Shown here one piece after another: positions 1 through 8,258 of a stretch of DNA of 64,000 bases (position 1 is its first letter; each line of letters opens with the position of its first letter). The notes under the pieces were generated by a model. It did no database searches, was not told where the DNA came from, and saw only the letters and a program-made list of their open reading frames with translations. Location of the stretch: NCBI GenBank assembly GCA_022845955.1, contig AP025576.1, forward strand, positions 434,001 to 498,000. The letters run 5' to 3'. The stretch is from Lachnospiraceae bacterium. GTDB taxonomy: Bacteria > Bacillota > Clostridia > Lachnospirales > Lachnospiraceae. The translations under genes were made by a program, and so were the position numbers.

Positions 1-1
1 T

Positions 2-178
2 CTCGTGACATTGGAAGGCCGTAACCTGAAGGAAATCTCCAGCTTCGTTTCGGAGAAGCTTTCCGCCCTGGACGGCGTACTGAGTACCGCAACCCATTTT
101 ATCCTGAAGAAATACAAGGATCACGGAACCATTCTTGCTAAAAAATATGAAGATACAAGGGAGAAAATTACGCCATGA
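2..178 (+). CDS. Lrp/AsnC family regulator, C-terminal end (partial)
   Basis: The open frame enters from the left edge and ends at TGA 176-178, leaving 58 codons. The tail carries the pattern typical of the AsnC ligand-binding (RAM) domain end: a segment of type LDGVLSTATHFILKKYK. Its stop overlaps the ATG of the next gene (ATGA), so the two are co-transcribed and translationally coupled. Lrp-type regulators often control a neighbouring amino-acid gene, so it probably regulates or serves the aminotransferase. The DNA-binding half lies outside the window. Confidence 0.8.
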   Translation, partial: LVTLEGRNLKEISSFVSEKLSALDGVLSTATHFILKKYKDHGTILAKKYEDTREKITP

Positions 179-1347
179 GAAATCCATTGTCCGATAAAAT
201 CGTAGATATCAAACCGTCGGGCATTCGGAAGTTTTTTGACATCGTGAGTGAAATGGAGGATGCCATTTCCCTTGGGGTGGGCGAACCCGACTTTGATACC
301 CCCTGGCATATCCGGGATGAGGGTATTTATTCCCTGGAAAAGGGAAGAACCTTCTATACCTCCAATGCAGGGCTGAAGGAACTAAAACTTGAAATCTGTA
401 ATTACTTAAAGCGCCGCTTTGATCTTTCATATGACTATGGCAAAGAGGTGCTGGTTACCGTAGGCGGTTCGGAAGCCATTGATATAGCCCTGCGTACCAT
501 GGTCAATCCCGGGGATGAGGTCCTGATCCCCCAGCCCAGCTATGTTTCCTATGAACCCTGCGCCATACTGGCGGATGCGGTTCCGGTTATCATTGATCTG
601 AAGCCGGAAAATGAATTCCGCCTTACCGCCCGGGAACTGCGGGAAGCCATTACCGATAAGACCAAGGTTCTGGTACTTCCTTTTCCCAATAACCCGACAG
701 GGGCCATTATGGAACGGGAAGATCTGGAAGCCATAGCAGAAGTAATTCTGGAGAAGGATTTGCTCGTGATATCCGATGAAATTTATGGGGAACTGACCTA
801 TAAAGGGAATCATGTTTCCATCGCCAACATACCAGGAATGAAAGAAAGGACCATTCTGATCAATGGCTTCTCCAAGTCTTATGCCATGACCGGCTGGCGC
901 CTGGGCTATGCCTGCGGACCGTCTGTCATCATTGAACAGATGCTTAAAATCCATCAGTTTGCCATTATGTGCGCCCCTACCACAAGCCAGTATGCTGCCG
1001 TGGAAGCGCTGCGAAACGGCGATGATGATGTGAAGGAGATGCGGGATGCCTATAACCAGAGAAGGCGTTATCTGATGTACGCCTTTGGTGAGATGGGGCT
1101 TCCCTGTTTTGAACCCTATGGAGCTTTCTATGTGTTCCCCTGCATCAAAGAATTCGGCATGACCAGTGATGAATTTGCGACCCGATTCCTGCAGGAGGAA
1201 AAGGTGGCTGTTGTTCCCGGTACCGCTTTCGGCGAATGCGGGGAAGGCTTTATCCGGATTTCTTACGCCTACTCTTTGGAAAACCTGAAGGTAGCTATCG
1301 GCAGGCTGGCGGATTTTGTGGAACGGCTGAAAAAGGAACGGAAATAA
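175..1347 (+). CDS. PLP-dependent aminotransferase, class I/II
   Basis: A 390-residue fold-type I aminotransferase of the length usual for the aspartate/aromatic/PatA-like group. Visible motifs are GVGEPDFDTP near the N-terminus, the PNNPTGA turn, SDEIYGEL, and the Schiff-base lysine K234 in NGFSKSYAMTGWRLGY. It would move amino groups between an amino acid and a 2-oxo acid in the cytoplasm; the exact substrate cannot be read from sequence. The start overlaps the stop of the Lrp-type regulator by 4 bases, which supports both the start and an operon. Arg in FIRISYAYS near the C-terminus is the expected carboxylate-binding arginine. Confidence 0.93.
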   Translation: MRNPLSDKIVDIKPSGIRKFFDIVSEMEDAISLGVGEPDFDTPWHIRDEGIYSLEKGRTFYTSNAGLKELKLEICNYLKRRFDLSYDYGKEVLVTVGGSEAIDIALRTMVNPGDEVLIPQPSYVSYEPCAILADAVPVIIDLKPENEFRLTARELREAITDKTKVLVLPFPNNPTGAIMEREDLEAIAEVILEKDLLVISDEIYGELTYKGNHVSIANIPGMKERTILINGFSKSYAMTGWRLGYACGPSVIIEQMLKIHQFAIMCAPTTSQYAAVEALRNGDDDVKEMRDAYNQRRRYLMYAFGEMGLPCFEPYGAFYVFPCIKEFGMTSDEFATRFLQEEKVAVVPGTAFGECGEGFIRISYAYSLENLKVAIGRLADFVERLKKERK

Positions 1348-1526
1348 AATACGGTATAAAAACGCTACAAAAACGGTATAAAAGAATACCCGGCTTGCCG
1401 CCGGTTACCTGGTAAGCTATGGCCCTGCCGCTTTTCAAAAAGGTGGCGGGGCTATACTGTATCCGGCATCAAGAACATGACCGATATTTTATATAGTTAA
1501 AGAAAAAAACGAGGAGTAAACAAAGG
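1348..1526 (+). promoter_or_regulatory. Intergenic region with direct repeat and hairpin
   Basis: Two copies of ACGGTATAAAA lie at 1351-1361 and 1373-1383, 22 bp apart, about two helix turns. A 10-bp stem with two G-U pairs (1422-1431 with 1443-1452) follows. It has no U-tract, so it is a weak terminator at best. The pair of repeats could bind a regulator or provide -10-like boxes for trmL; this is inference. Confidence 0.35.
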
Positions 1527-2021
1527 ATGAATATCGTACTGCACCAGCCGGAGATTCCCGCAAACACTGGAAATATAGGACGTACCTGTGTAGCCACCGG
1601 TTCGGTACTCCACTTAATAGAACCCTTGGGTTTCCGCCTGAGTGAAAAAGAAATTAAACGGGCAGGAATGGATTATTGGAAGGAACTGGACGTAAGACGT
1701 TATGTAAACTATGAAGAATTCCTGGAAAAGAACCCTGGAGCCAAAATATGGATGTCTACTACCAAAGCCAGACATGTATATACGGATGTTTCATTCGGCC
1801 CTGATGACTTTATCATGTTCGGCAAGGAAAGTGCAGGGATTCCGGAAGAAATCCTCGTGGATAATGAAGATACCTGTATCCGGATCCCTATGCTGGATAA
1901 AATCCGTTCCCTCAATCTGAGTAATTCTGTTGCTGTTGTTTTGTATGAAGCCCTGAGGCAGAATAACTTTGAAGGGATGCTGCTTGAAGGGGAGCTTCAC
2001 AGGCTGCATTGGAAGGAGTAG
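1527..2021 (+). CDS. trmL: tRNA (cytidine(34)-2'-O)-methyltransferase TrmL
   Basis: A 164-residue minimal SPOUT methyltransferase without an extra RNA-binding domain, as usual for TrmL. It starts MNIVLHQPEIPANTGNIGRTC (SpoU motif 1 with NTGNIGRT), has FGKESAGIPEEI (motif 2), and ends with the knot segment IPM..IRSLNLSNSVAVVLYE (motif 3). The enzyme methylates the ribose of the wobble base in tRNA-Leu using S-adenosylmethionine. A GAGGAG ribosome site lies just upstream. Its 3' end abuts an AT-rich acquired gene whose ribosome site sits inside the trmL tail. Confidence 0.93.
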   Translation: MNIVLHQPEIPANTGNIGRTCVATGSVLHLIEPLGFRLSEKEIKRAGMDYWKELDVRRYVNYEEFLEKNPGAKIWMSTTKARHVYTDVSFGPDDFIMFGKESAGIPEEILVDNEDTCIRIPMLDKIRSLNLSNSVAVVLYEALRQNNFEGMLLEGELHRLHWKE

Positions 2022-2029
2022 TGGACATT

Positions 2030-2932
2030 ATGGGTGTAGATCCGGGATTTAAAATTGGAGAAAAGGTAAATTTACTAAAAATACGAGAAACGTTTCATTG
2101 TGGAAGTATGGGTGGTATGCTTCCTGTTAACAGTACTAATATTATGGTTATTATTGCAGATCAAACACTTGGTTTGTATCATGATATGTGGGAAAATGGT
2201 ATTTTACACTATACCGGTACCGGAAAATTGGGGGATCAGCAGCTTGATGGAAATCCCGGATATAAAAATGGAAAGTTATATAATTCACGTTCTAATGGCA
2301 TGCAATTACATTTATTTGAAGTTATTAAAAAAGGGGAATATATTTATAGAGGAATAGTGAAATTAGCAAGTCAGCCTTATCAAGAAGAGCAGCTGGATGA
2401 AAACGGGGTGAATAGAAAAGTATGGGTATTTCCTCTTAAATTAGTAGAAGAAGAAATAAAGTTAGATTTACTTGAAGAGGAAGAGCTTAGGACAAAGCTG
2501 GCTTCTTTTACGGATAAGGATATCCCATTTGAATTTATATATAATGGAAAACCGAAGGCCAAGGTAGATCCCGTTACAATAAATAGAATTGAAATATATA
2601 AACGCAGTAAGAGTGTTTCTCTCAATGCATTAGCATACGCTAAATTTAATTGCGAAATTAATTCTACACATGAAAGTTTTATAAGAAAAAATTCTACTAA
2701 AAAATATACAGAACCTCATCACTTAGTTCCCATGGCATTTTCTAAAGAGTTTTCGGTAAATTTAGATGTAGAGGAAAATATCGTATCTTTATGTAGCAAT
2801 TGTCATAATTTAATACATTATGGTAGAGATTATCTGGAGTTGTTAAAAATACTCTATGTTAGTCGAAAAAAACTTTTAGAGTCAGCTGGTATTTATATTA
2901 GCTTTGAACGATTAGCCCAAATGTACCAATAA
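2030..2932 (+). CDS. HNH endonuclease, type IV modification-dependent-like
   Basis: About 300 residues. The N-terminal part (about 20-150) has the pattern YTGTGKLGDQ...NG..LHLFEV....YIYRGIV, typical of the SRA/PUA-like domain found in McrA-type enzymes that read modified cytosines. The C-terminal part (about 228-265) has a clear HNH core: HHLVP, then N-IVSLCSNCHNLIHYG. The likely role is cleavage of DNA carrying modified bases, such as phage DNA. I chose ATG 2030 because the upstream in-frame start is a TTG at 2009 inside trmL, and GGAAGGAG at about 2011-2018 fits the ATG. Codon use is far more AT-rich than the neighbours, suggesting transfer. The substrate is inferred from family resemblance. 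Confidence 0.75.
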   Translation: MGVDPGFKIGEKVNLLKIRETFHCGSMGGMLPVNSTNIMVIIADQTLGLYHDMWENGILHYTGTGKLGDQQLDGNPGYKNGKLYNSRSNGMQLHLFEVIKKGEYIYRGIVKLASQPYQEEQLDENGVNRKVWVFPLKLVEEEIKLDLLEEEELRTKLASFTDKDIPFEFIYNGKPKAKVDPVTINRIEIYKRSKSVSLNALAYAKFNCEINSTHESFIRKNSTKKYTEPHHLVPMAFSKEFSVNLDVEENIVSLCSNCHNLIHYGRDYLELLKILYVSRKKLLESAGIYISFERLAQMYQ

Positions 2933-3319
2933 CTACAGCATATTTTGTAAATAGGGTATTAGTAGTCTATCTGCTGGCAGCCAATCAATATTATCTAAAT
3001 GGAATGGAGCCTTCCAGTCGTAAGAAGTATGTTCTGTGAGGGTCAGGTTTCCATTGAGAATTTGGCACAGGAAGCATTGCATGGATAAATGAAATTTTGG
3101 ATAATCGTAATCAATTGTTGCGATATAATCGATTATCCGGATTGTGACTAAAAGCTCCTCCTTAATTTCACGAATTAAGGCTTCTTGTGGAATTTCGTCA
3201 GGTTCAATTTTGCCTCCTGGAAATTCCCATTTTCCTTTAAAGTCGCCATAACCTCTCTGTGTGATAAGGATTTTATTATTATGTGAGATCACCGCAGCGA
3301 CAACCTGAATGGTATTCAT
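2933..3319 (-). CDS. MutT-like Nudix hydrolase
   Basis: 128 residues with a full Nudix box: GGKIEP(D)E, then EALIREIKEEL, matching GX5EX7REUXEEX. The start MNTIQVVAAVI and the FKGKWEFPGG segment are typical of the 8-oxo-dGTP/CTP pyrophosphohydrolase (MutT) group, which cleans the nucleotide pool; a related nucleotide substrate is possible. The stop codon directly abuts the stop of the HNH gene (tail to tail, no spacer). AT-rich like that gene, so the two probably arrived together. Confidence 0.85.
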   Translation of the reverse strand: MNTIQVVAAVISHNNKILITQRGYGDFKGKWEFPGGKIEPDEIPQEALIREIKEELLVTIRIIDYIATIDYDYPKFHLSMQCFLCQILNGNLTLTEHTSYDWKAPFHLDNIDWLPADRLLIPYLQNML

Positions 3320-3454
3320 TTACTTAGCCCTCGTTTGTAATATTTTACAGTAATTATATGTTACAAAGAGTAAAATAACAAGGGAAGCTATTAATATTAA
3401 GCACCCAAGCATGTAAGGATAAAAACATACGGTAATTTTCTCCATTAATACCAA

Positions 3455-3483
3455 TTGTCCCTCCGCCCCATTTGTGCTACACT
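3455..3483 (+). promoter_or_regulatory. Predicted sigma-A promoter for the glycine operon
   Basis: TTGTCC (3455-3460), a 17-bp spacer, then TACACT (3478-3483) preceded by TG one base upstream (extended -10). It sits about 100 bp before the first riboswitch aptamer, on the correct strand. Read by eye only. Confidence 0.45.
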
Positions 3484-3584
3484 GATCTTACAAAGTAAAA
3501 GGCATCGGTTTCCGGTGACATATACGCAGGGAAAACGTAACGGTGAAGGTACGGAACAGTTACGGGAAAACAAAATAAACTTCG

Positions 3585-3867
3585 GAAGAAGAATCCGGGA
3601 GAGACAAGAACATCTGCGCCGAAGGGGCATAAACTCTCAGGCAAAAGGACCGGATTTGGACGAAACTCTGGAAAGGTGAAGTGTGCATGGAACCAAAGGT
3701 TCCAAAGGTCCCAAAGAACCATAGGCCCCAAAGAACCCGCACAGTTCTTAGGATTTAAGGCTTAGGCGCACACCGGCACCACCGACGAGGCAGCTTCTTT
3801 CCACAGGTCATTCCACTGCGGATACCTATATGGAAAGGGGTAATCTTTCAGGTACGAAGACAGGGAA
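3585..3867 (+). promoter_or_regulatory. Tandem glycine riboswitch (aptamers I and II)
   Basis: Aptamer I shows the canonical core: GGGAGAGAC, GCGCCGAAGGGGCA, CTCTCAGGCAAAAGGACCGG and GGACGAAACTCTGG. Its P1 pairs 3592-3598 with 3650-3656. Aptamer II reads CACCGACGAGGCAG, then AATCTTTCAGGTACGAAGACAGGG, with P1 pairing 3666-3670 and 3861-3865. The aptamer II P2 pairs GGTG (3675-3678) and GTGTGC (3681-3686) with GCACAC (3768-3773) and CACC (3777-3780), and carries an 81-nt expansion. The RNA senses glycine and, by family knowledge, switches on the downstream cleavage operon when glycine is high. A terminator follows immediately and is the likely expression platform. Confidence 0.93.
3687..3767 (+). 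repeat. 9-nt tandem repeat expansion inside riboswitch aptamer II
   Basis: CCAAAG occurs at 3693, 3702, 3711 and 3728, in units of about 9 nt (CCAAAGGTT, CCAAAGGTC, CCAAAGAAC, a degenerate unit, CCAAAGAAC). Local hairpins are possible: GGAACC/GGTTCC (3689-3694 with 3698-3703) and AAGAAC/GTTCTT (3731-3736 with 3744-3749). It fills the loop side of the aptamer II P2 arm. Confidence 0.6.
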
Positions 3868-3898
3868 GGCATATAGCTTTAAGGCTATATGCCTTTTT
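3868..3898 (+). terminator. Riboswitch-controlled intrinsic terminator
   Basis: A perfect 10-bp stem (3868-3877 with 3884-3893), a 6-nt loop, and TTTTT at 3894-3898. It begins two bases after the aptamer II P1 strand, so glycine binding can plausibly compete with its formation. Confidence 0.88.
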
Positions 3899-3956
3899 GT
3901 GTCCGGAACAAGCCGGGAATGTCTGAAGCGTATTCAAAGAAAGGGGTATAAGGCGG

Positions 3957-5051
3957 ATGGAAGAATGCAGAACTACTCTGTATGACATGCATATGAAATA
4001 TGGGGGAAAGATGGTACCTTTTGCCGGCTTTCTGCTGCCGGTACAGTATGAAAAAACAGGTGTTATCAGGGAGCATATGGCTGTAAGGACCGGATGCGGG
4101 CTGTTTGATGTGTCCCATATGGGAGAAATCCTTTGTGAGGGCGAGGGGGCGCTGGATAATTTGAATTACCTGCTGACTAATGATTTCACAGGGATGTATG
4201 ACGGGCAGGCCAGATACAGCCCTATGTGTAATGAAAAAGGCGGTGTGGTGGATGATCTGATTGTATATAAGATCAGGGATAACCATTATTTTATTGTCGT
4301 AAATGCAGCAAATAAGGATAAAGACGTTGCCTGGATGCTGGCGCATCAAAGGAAAGGCGCCTGTTTTACGGACATATCCGGCAGGGTAGGGCAGATTGCA
4401 CTCCAGGGGCCGGCGGCACGGAAAATCCTGGGAAGGATTGCTGCACCGGAATGGATTCCCGAAACGTATTACAGCTGTAAGACAGAAGGGAGCGCTGCAG
4501 GGATGAGGTGCCTGATTTCCAAAACCGGTTATACGGGGGAAGAGGGATATGAGCTTTATGTGGACAGCAAAGAGGCGCCGGTTTTGTGGGAGTCGCTGAT
4601 GGAAGCCGGAAAGGAGGAGGGACTGGTGCCCTGCGGGCTGGGAGCCCGGGATACCTTGCGGCTGGAGGCGGCTATGCCTCTGTATGGGCATGAAATGAAT
4701 GATGAAATTACGCCACTGGAAACCGGATTACAGTTTGCCGTTAAGAGGAACAAAAAAGATTTTGTCGGGAAAGAGGCCCTGGATAAAGCCGGAGAACCCG
4801 CAAGAAAGAGGGTGGGCCTTAAGGTGACCGGAAGAGGAATTATAAGAGAGGGGGCCGCTGTATATATAGGAGAAGAGCAGATCGGATGGAGTACCTCCGG
4901 GACACATGCCCCTTTCCTGGGATATCCGGTCGCAATGGCGTTGGTTCAGGCGCATAAGGCGGATGTGGGAAGCCGTGTGGAGGCAAAGGTGAGAGGCCGG
5001 CGCGTGGAAGCGGAGGTTGTGAAGCTGCCTTTTTATAAAAGACAGGTATAA
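3957..5051 (+). CDS. gcvT: Glycine cleavage system T protein (aminomethyltransferase)
   Basis: 364 residues, normal length. It starts with the family segment TTLYDMHMKYGGKMVPFAGF.LPVQY and has GLFDVSHMGE, the folate-binding N-terminal domain, and the C-terminal barrel ending VVKLPFYK. GcvT releases ammonia from the aminomethyl group carried on lipoyl-GcvH and passes the one-carbon unit to tetrahydrofolate. It is the first gene after the glycine riboswitch and terminator. The N-terminal match fixes ATG 3957 even though the nearest purine-rich ribosome site (AAGGCGG) is unusually close. Confidence 0.96.
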   Translation: MEECRTTLYDMHMKYGGKMVPFAGFLLPVQYEKTGVIREHMAVRTGCGLFDVSHMGEILCEGEGALDNLNYLLTNDFTGMYDGQARYSPMCNEKGGVVDDLIVYKIRDNHYFIVVNAANKDKDVAWMLAHQRKGACFTDISGRVGQIALQGPAARKILGRIAAPEWIPETYYSCKTEGSAAGMRCLISKTGYTGEEGYELYVDSKEAPVLWESLMEAGKEEGLVPCGLGARDTLRLEAAMPLYGHEMNDEITPLETGLQFAVKRNKKDFVGKEALDKAGEPARKRVGLKVTGRGIIREGAAVYIGEEQIGWSTSGTHAPFLGYPVAMALVQAHKADVGSRVEAKVRGRRVEAEVVKLPFYKRQV

Positions 5052-5091
5052 ATAGAATTGCCGTTTAGGCTAAGAAACAGGAGGAAAAAAC

Positions 5092-5472
5092 ATGAATTAT
5101 CCCGAAAATTATAAGTATTCAAAATCTCATGAATGGGTGTTGCCAGACGGAGAAGGAACGGTCCGGATCGGGCTTACGGATTATGCGCAGAAGGCTTTGG
5201 GGGATCTTGTATTTGTCAATCTGCCCGAACCGGAGGATAGAGTCAGCGCAGGAGAGCCTTTTGGTGATGTGGAATCGGTCAAGGCGGTATCGGATGTATA
5301 CTCCCCGGTTACCGGTATTGTGGAAGCGGTAAATGAAGAGCTGCTGGACAGTCCGGAGCTTATTAATTCGGATGCCAATGAGGCATGGCTGATAAAAGTA
5401 AAGGATATTACGGATCAGGAGGAACTGATGGACGCGGCGGCGTATGAGGCCTTTGTTGAGGGGTTGGAGTAA
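5092..5472 (+). CDS. gcvH: Glycine cleavage system H protein
   Basis: 126 residues. The lipoyl-attachment lysine is K64 in GDVESVKAVSDVYSPVTG. The start MNYPENYKYSKSHEW is typical. GcvH shuttles the aminomethyl intermediate between P, T and L proteins on its swinging lipoyl arm. A good AGGAGG site lies 6-8 bp upstream. The lipoate ligase four genes downstream probably charges this protein. Confidence 0.97.
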   Translation: MNYPENYKYSKSHEWVLPDGEGTVRIGLTDYAQKALGDLVFVNLPEPEDRVSAGEPFGDVESVKAVSDVYSPVTGIVEAVNEELLDSPELINSDANEAWLIKVKDITDQEELMDAAAYEAFVEGLE

Positions 5473-5498
5473 GTACTCCGGGAAGGAGGATAAAGCAG

Positions 5499-6830
5499 AT
5501 GGGTTCTTATATACCGGCGACGGATGAGCAGCGTGGGAAGATGCTGGAGACTGTGGGGCTTGCATCTACGGAAGAACTATTTGCCGGGATCCCTTCGCAG
5601 GTAAGGCTGCAGGGAAAGCTGCAGATACCGGAAGGCATGCCGGAAATGGAGGCGATCCGGAAAATGGGGGACTATGCGGAAGAAAACCGTATTTTCAGAC
5701 ATATTTTCCGGGGAGCGGGCGCTTATGATCACTACATACCTTCGATTGTGAAGGAGGTGGTATCCAAGGAAGAATTTATTACCGCGTATACCCCGTATCA
5801 GGCGGAAATCAGCCAGGGTATCCTGCAGTCCATCTTTGAATACCAGACTATGATTTGTGAACTGACAGGCATGGATGCGGCAAATGCTTCCGTTTATGAC
5901 GGGGCGTCTGCTGCGGCAGAAAGTATTTTTATGTGCAGAGACAGGAAGCGTACCCGGGTACTGGTTTCGGAAACCACCAATCCGCAGGTGCTGGAAGTGA
6001 TAAATACCTATTGTCACGGACGGCAGGTTGTGGCAGAAACGGTTCCCGCCAAGAAGGGAAGCACGGATCTGGAGGCCCTGGAGGATATGCTGGATGAAAC
6101 GGTTGCCTGTTTTTATGTCCAGCAGCCCAATTATTATGGCATTCTGGAGAACGGAGAAGCCTGTGCAAAGCTGGTACATGACAAAGGAGGAAAGCTCATC
6201 ATGGGCTGTAATCCCATTGCGCTGGCAATCGTGAAAACACCGGGTGAATGCGGTGCGGATATCGCTGTGGGTGAAGGGCAGCCTTTGGGTATGCCGTTGT
6301 CCTTCGGCGGGCCGTATCTGGGATTTATGGCGGCCGCCAGGGATATGATGCGCAAGCTTCCCGGCAGGATAGTGGGGGAAACGGTGGATACGGAGGGAAA
6401 ACGGGGCTTTGTATTGACCCTTCAGGCAAGGGAACAGCATATAAGAAGAGAAAAGGCAGGAAGCAATATCTGTTCCAATGAAGCGCTTTGCGCCCTGACG
6501 GCATCGGTTTATCTGTCGGCTATGGGCCCCGGCGGATTGAAGCAGGCAGCGGTCTTAAGTACCTCCAAAGCCCATTATCTGCAGGCGGAACTGGAAAAAG
6601 CAGGTCTGCATCCCGTGTATGAGGCGGAATTTTTTCATGAATTTGTGACCGATGCACCCCAAGGGGCCAAAACCCTTCTCAAGGTTCTGGAGAGGCACGG
6701 ATATTTGGGAGGGCTTCCCCTGCCGGACGGTAATCTTCTCTGGTGTACCACGGAAAAGAACACGAAGGCGGAAATGGATGAACTGGTGAGGCTGATTCGG
6801 GAGGTGGAAGCGGATGAAACTGATTTTTGA
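5499..6830 (+). CDS. gcvPA: Glycine dehydrogenase (decarboxylating) subunit 1
   Basis: 443 residues, the N-terminal half of the P protein in the split form common in Firmicutes. Visible motifs are YIPATDEQR at the start, the FRGAGAYDHYIPSIV segment, TAYTPYQAEISQGILQ, and the SFGGPYLGF loop. With subunit 2 it decarboxylates glycine and loads the methylamine on GcvH. GGAAGGAGG precedes the ATG. Its end overlaps gcvPB by 17 bp, so the two are translationally coupled. Confidence 0.97.
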   Translation: MGSYIPATDEQRGKMLETVGLASTEELFAGIPSQVRLQGKLQIPEGMPEMEAIRKMGDYAEENRIFRHIFRGAGAYDHYIPSIVKEVVSKEEFITAYTPYQAEISQGILQSIFEYQTMICELTGMDAANASVYDGASAAAESIFMCRDRKRTRVLVSETTNPQVLEVINTYCHGRQVVAETVPAKKGSTDLEALEDMLDETVACFYVQQPNYYGILENGEACAKLVHDKGGKLIMGCNPIALAIVKTPGECGADIAVGEGQPLGMPLSFGGPYLGFMAAARDMMRKLPGRIVGETVDTEGKRGFVLTLQAREQHIRREKAGSNICSNEALCALTASVYLSAMGPGGLKQAAVLSTSKAHYLQAELEKAGLHPVYEAEFFHEFVTDAPQGAKTLLKVLERHGYLGGLPLPDGNLLWCTTEKNTKAEMDELVRLIREVEADETDF

Positions 6831-8241
6831 GCGAAGTAAGGAAGGAAGGGGATTATGCCTGCTGCCTGCCTGCGATGTTCCTGTTGTGCTGCCTTCCATG
6901 GAAAGGAAAAGCCCTTTACGGCTTCCCCAGGTATCGGAAAATGATATCAGCAGGCATTACACACAGCTGGCAAACGCCACACACGGTGTAAATGACGGTG
7001 CTTACCCGTTAGGATCCTGCACCATGAAATACAATCCCAAAGTGAATGATGAAGCGGCTTCCCTGCCCGGCTTCACCCGGATTCATCCGCTGCAGCCGGA
7101 GGAAACCGTCCAGGGCTGCCTGCATGTGCTGCGGGATGCGGAAAAGATTTTTTGTGAAATAACCGGAATGGATGCCATGACCTTTCAGCCGGCAGCGGGC
7201 GCCCACGGGGAGTTCACGGGGCTGCTTCTCATACGGGCCTTTCACGAAAGCAGAGGGGACGGGAAGCGGACCAAAATCATTGTGCCGGATTCCGCCCATG
7301 GAACCAATCCTGCCAGTGCGGTTATGGCAGGCTACAAAGTGGTGAACATCCCGTCCACCCCGGAAGGCTGCGTAGACCTGGAAAAGCTTGCCGCGGCTGT
7401 GGGAGAGGATACGGCGGGCCTTATGCTGACGAATCCCAATACCGTAGGGCTGTTTGACAAAAACATTCTGGAAATCACCCGGATTGTCCATGAAGCGGGG
7501 GGACTGTGCTATTACGACGGAGCGAACCTGAATGCGGTGATGGGGGTGGCAAGGCCCGGGGATATGGGCTTTGATGTCGTGCATCTGAATCTGCACAAGA
7601 CCTTTTCCACGCCTCATGGGGGAGGAGGACCGGGCAGCGGTCCTGTGGGCTGTAAGGAATTCCTGAAACCCTTCCTTCCGGGAAAGGCAGCGGCGGCAGG
7701 GGACGGAAGCTTCCATTTCCTGGAGTACCCCCATTCCATCGGTATGGTGCGGGCATTTTACGGCAATTTCCTGGTGGTGGTGAGAGCACTCTGCTATTGC
7801 CTGACATTGGGACCGGAAGGAATTACCCAGGCGGCCCATATGGCGGTGCTGAATGCCAATTATGTGCGCGTCCGGCTGGCGGAAGGTTATAAGATGGCCT
7901 ATGACGGAATCTGTATGCATGAATTTGTAATGACCCTGCAGCCGGAAAAGGATAAGGCAGAAGTTACGGCTGTGGATGTGGCCAAGGCTCTTCTTGACTA
8001 TGGGATCCATCCGCCGACCATGTATTTCCCTCTCATAGTCCATGAGGCATTGATGGTAGAGCCTACGGAAACGGAGTCTATGGAAAATCTGGATGAGTTA
8101 GTGGAGGCGTTTCTGGAAATCCACCGGAAGGCGCTGGAGGATCCGGAATGGGTGCGGACGGCGCCGCATATGACGCCGATCACCCGTCTGGATGAGGTGG
8201 GAGCCGCCCGGAATCCCCGTCTGCGTTATGAGTTTCCATAG
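6814..8241 (+). CDS. gcvPB: Glycine dehydrogenase (decarboxylating) subunit 2
   Basis: 475 residues, the catalytic half of the split P protein. The PLP lysine is K262 in LNLHKTFSTPHGGGGPG. The segments YPLGSCTMKYNPK and DSAHGTNPASA are also diagnostic. It removes CO2 from glycine and transfers the aminomethyl group to lipoyl-GcvH. It overlaps gcvPA by 17 bp and is followed 17 bp later by lplA. Confidence 0.97.
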   Translation: MKLIFERSKEGRGLCLLPACDVPVVLPSMERKSPLRLPQVSENDISRHYTQLANATHGVNDGAYPLGSCTMKYNPKVNDEAASLPGFTRIHPLQPEETVQGCLHVLRDAEKIFCEITGMDAMTFQPAAGAHGEFTGLLLIRAFHESRGDGKRTKIIVPDSAHGTNPASAVMAGYKVVNIPSTPEGCVDLEKLAAAVGEDTAGLMLTNPNTVGLFDKNILEITRIVHEAGGLCYYDGANLNAVMGVARPGDMGFDVVHLNLHKTFSTPHGGGGPGSGPVGCKEFLKPFLPGKAAAAGDGSFHFLEYPHSIGMVRAFYGNFLVVVRALCYCLTLGPEGITQAAHMAVLNANYVRVRLAEGYKMAYDGICMHEFVMTLQPEKDKAEVTAVDVAKALLDYGIHPPTMYFPLIVHEALMVEPTETESMENLDELVEAFLEIHRKALEDPEWVRTAPHMTPITRLDEVGAARNPRLRYEFP

Positions 8242-8258
8242 AAGCAGGGGGTATAACT

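Noticed and set aside
3687-3767. Short regular repeats suggesting a CRISPR array
   Set aside because: Units are only about 9 nt with no spacers, and they sit inside a riboswitch arm; no cas genes are near.
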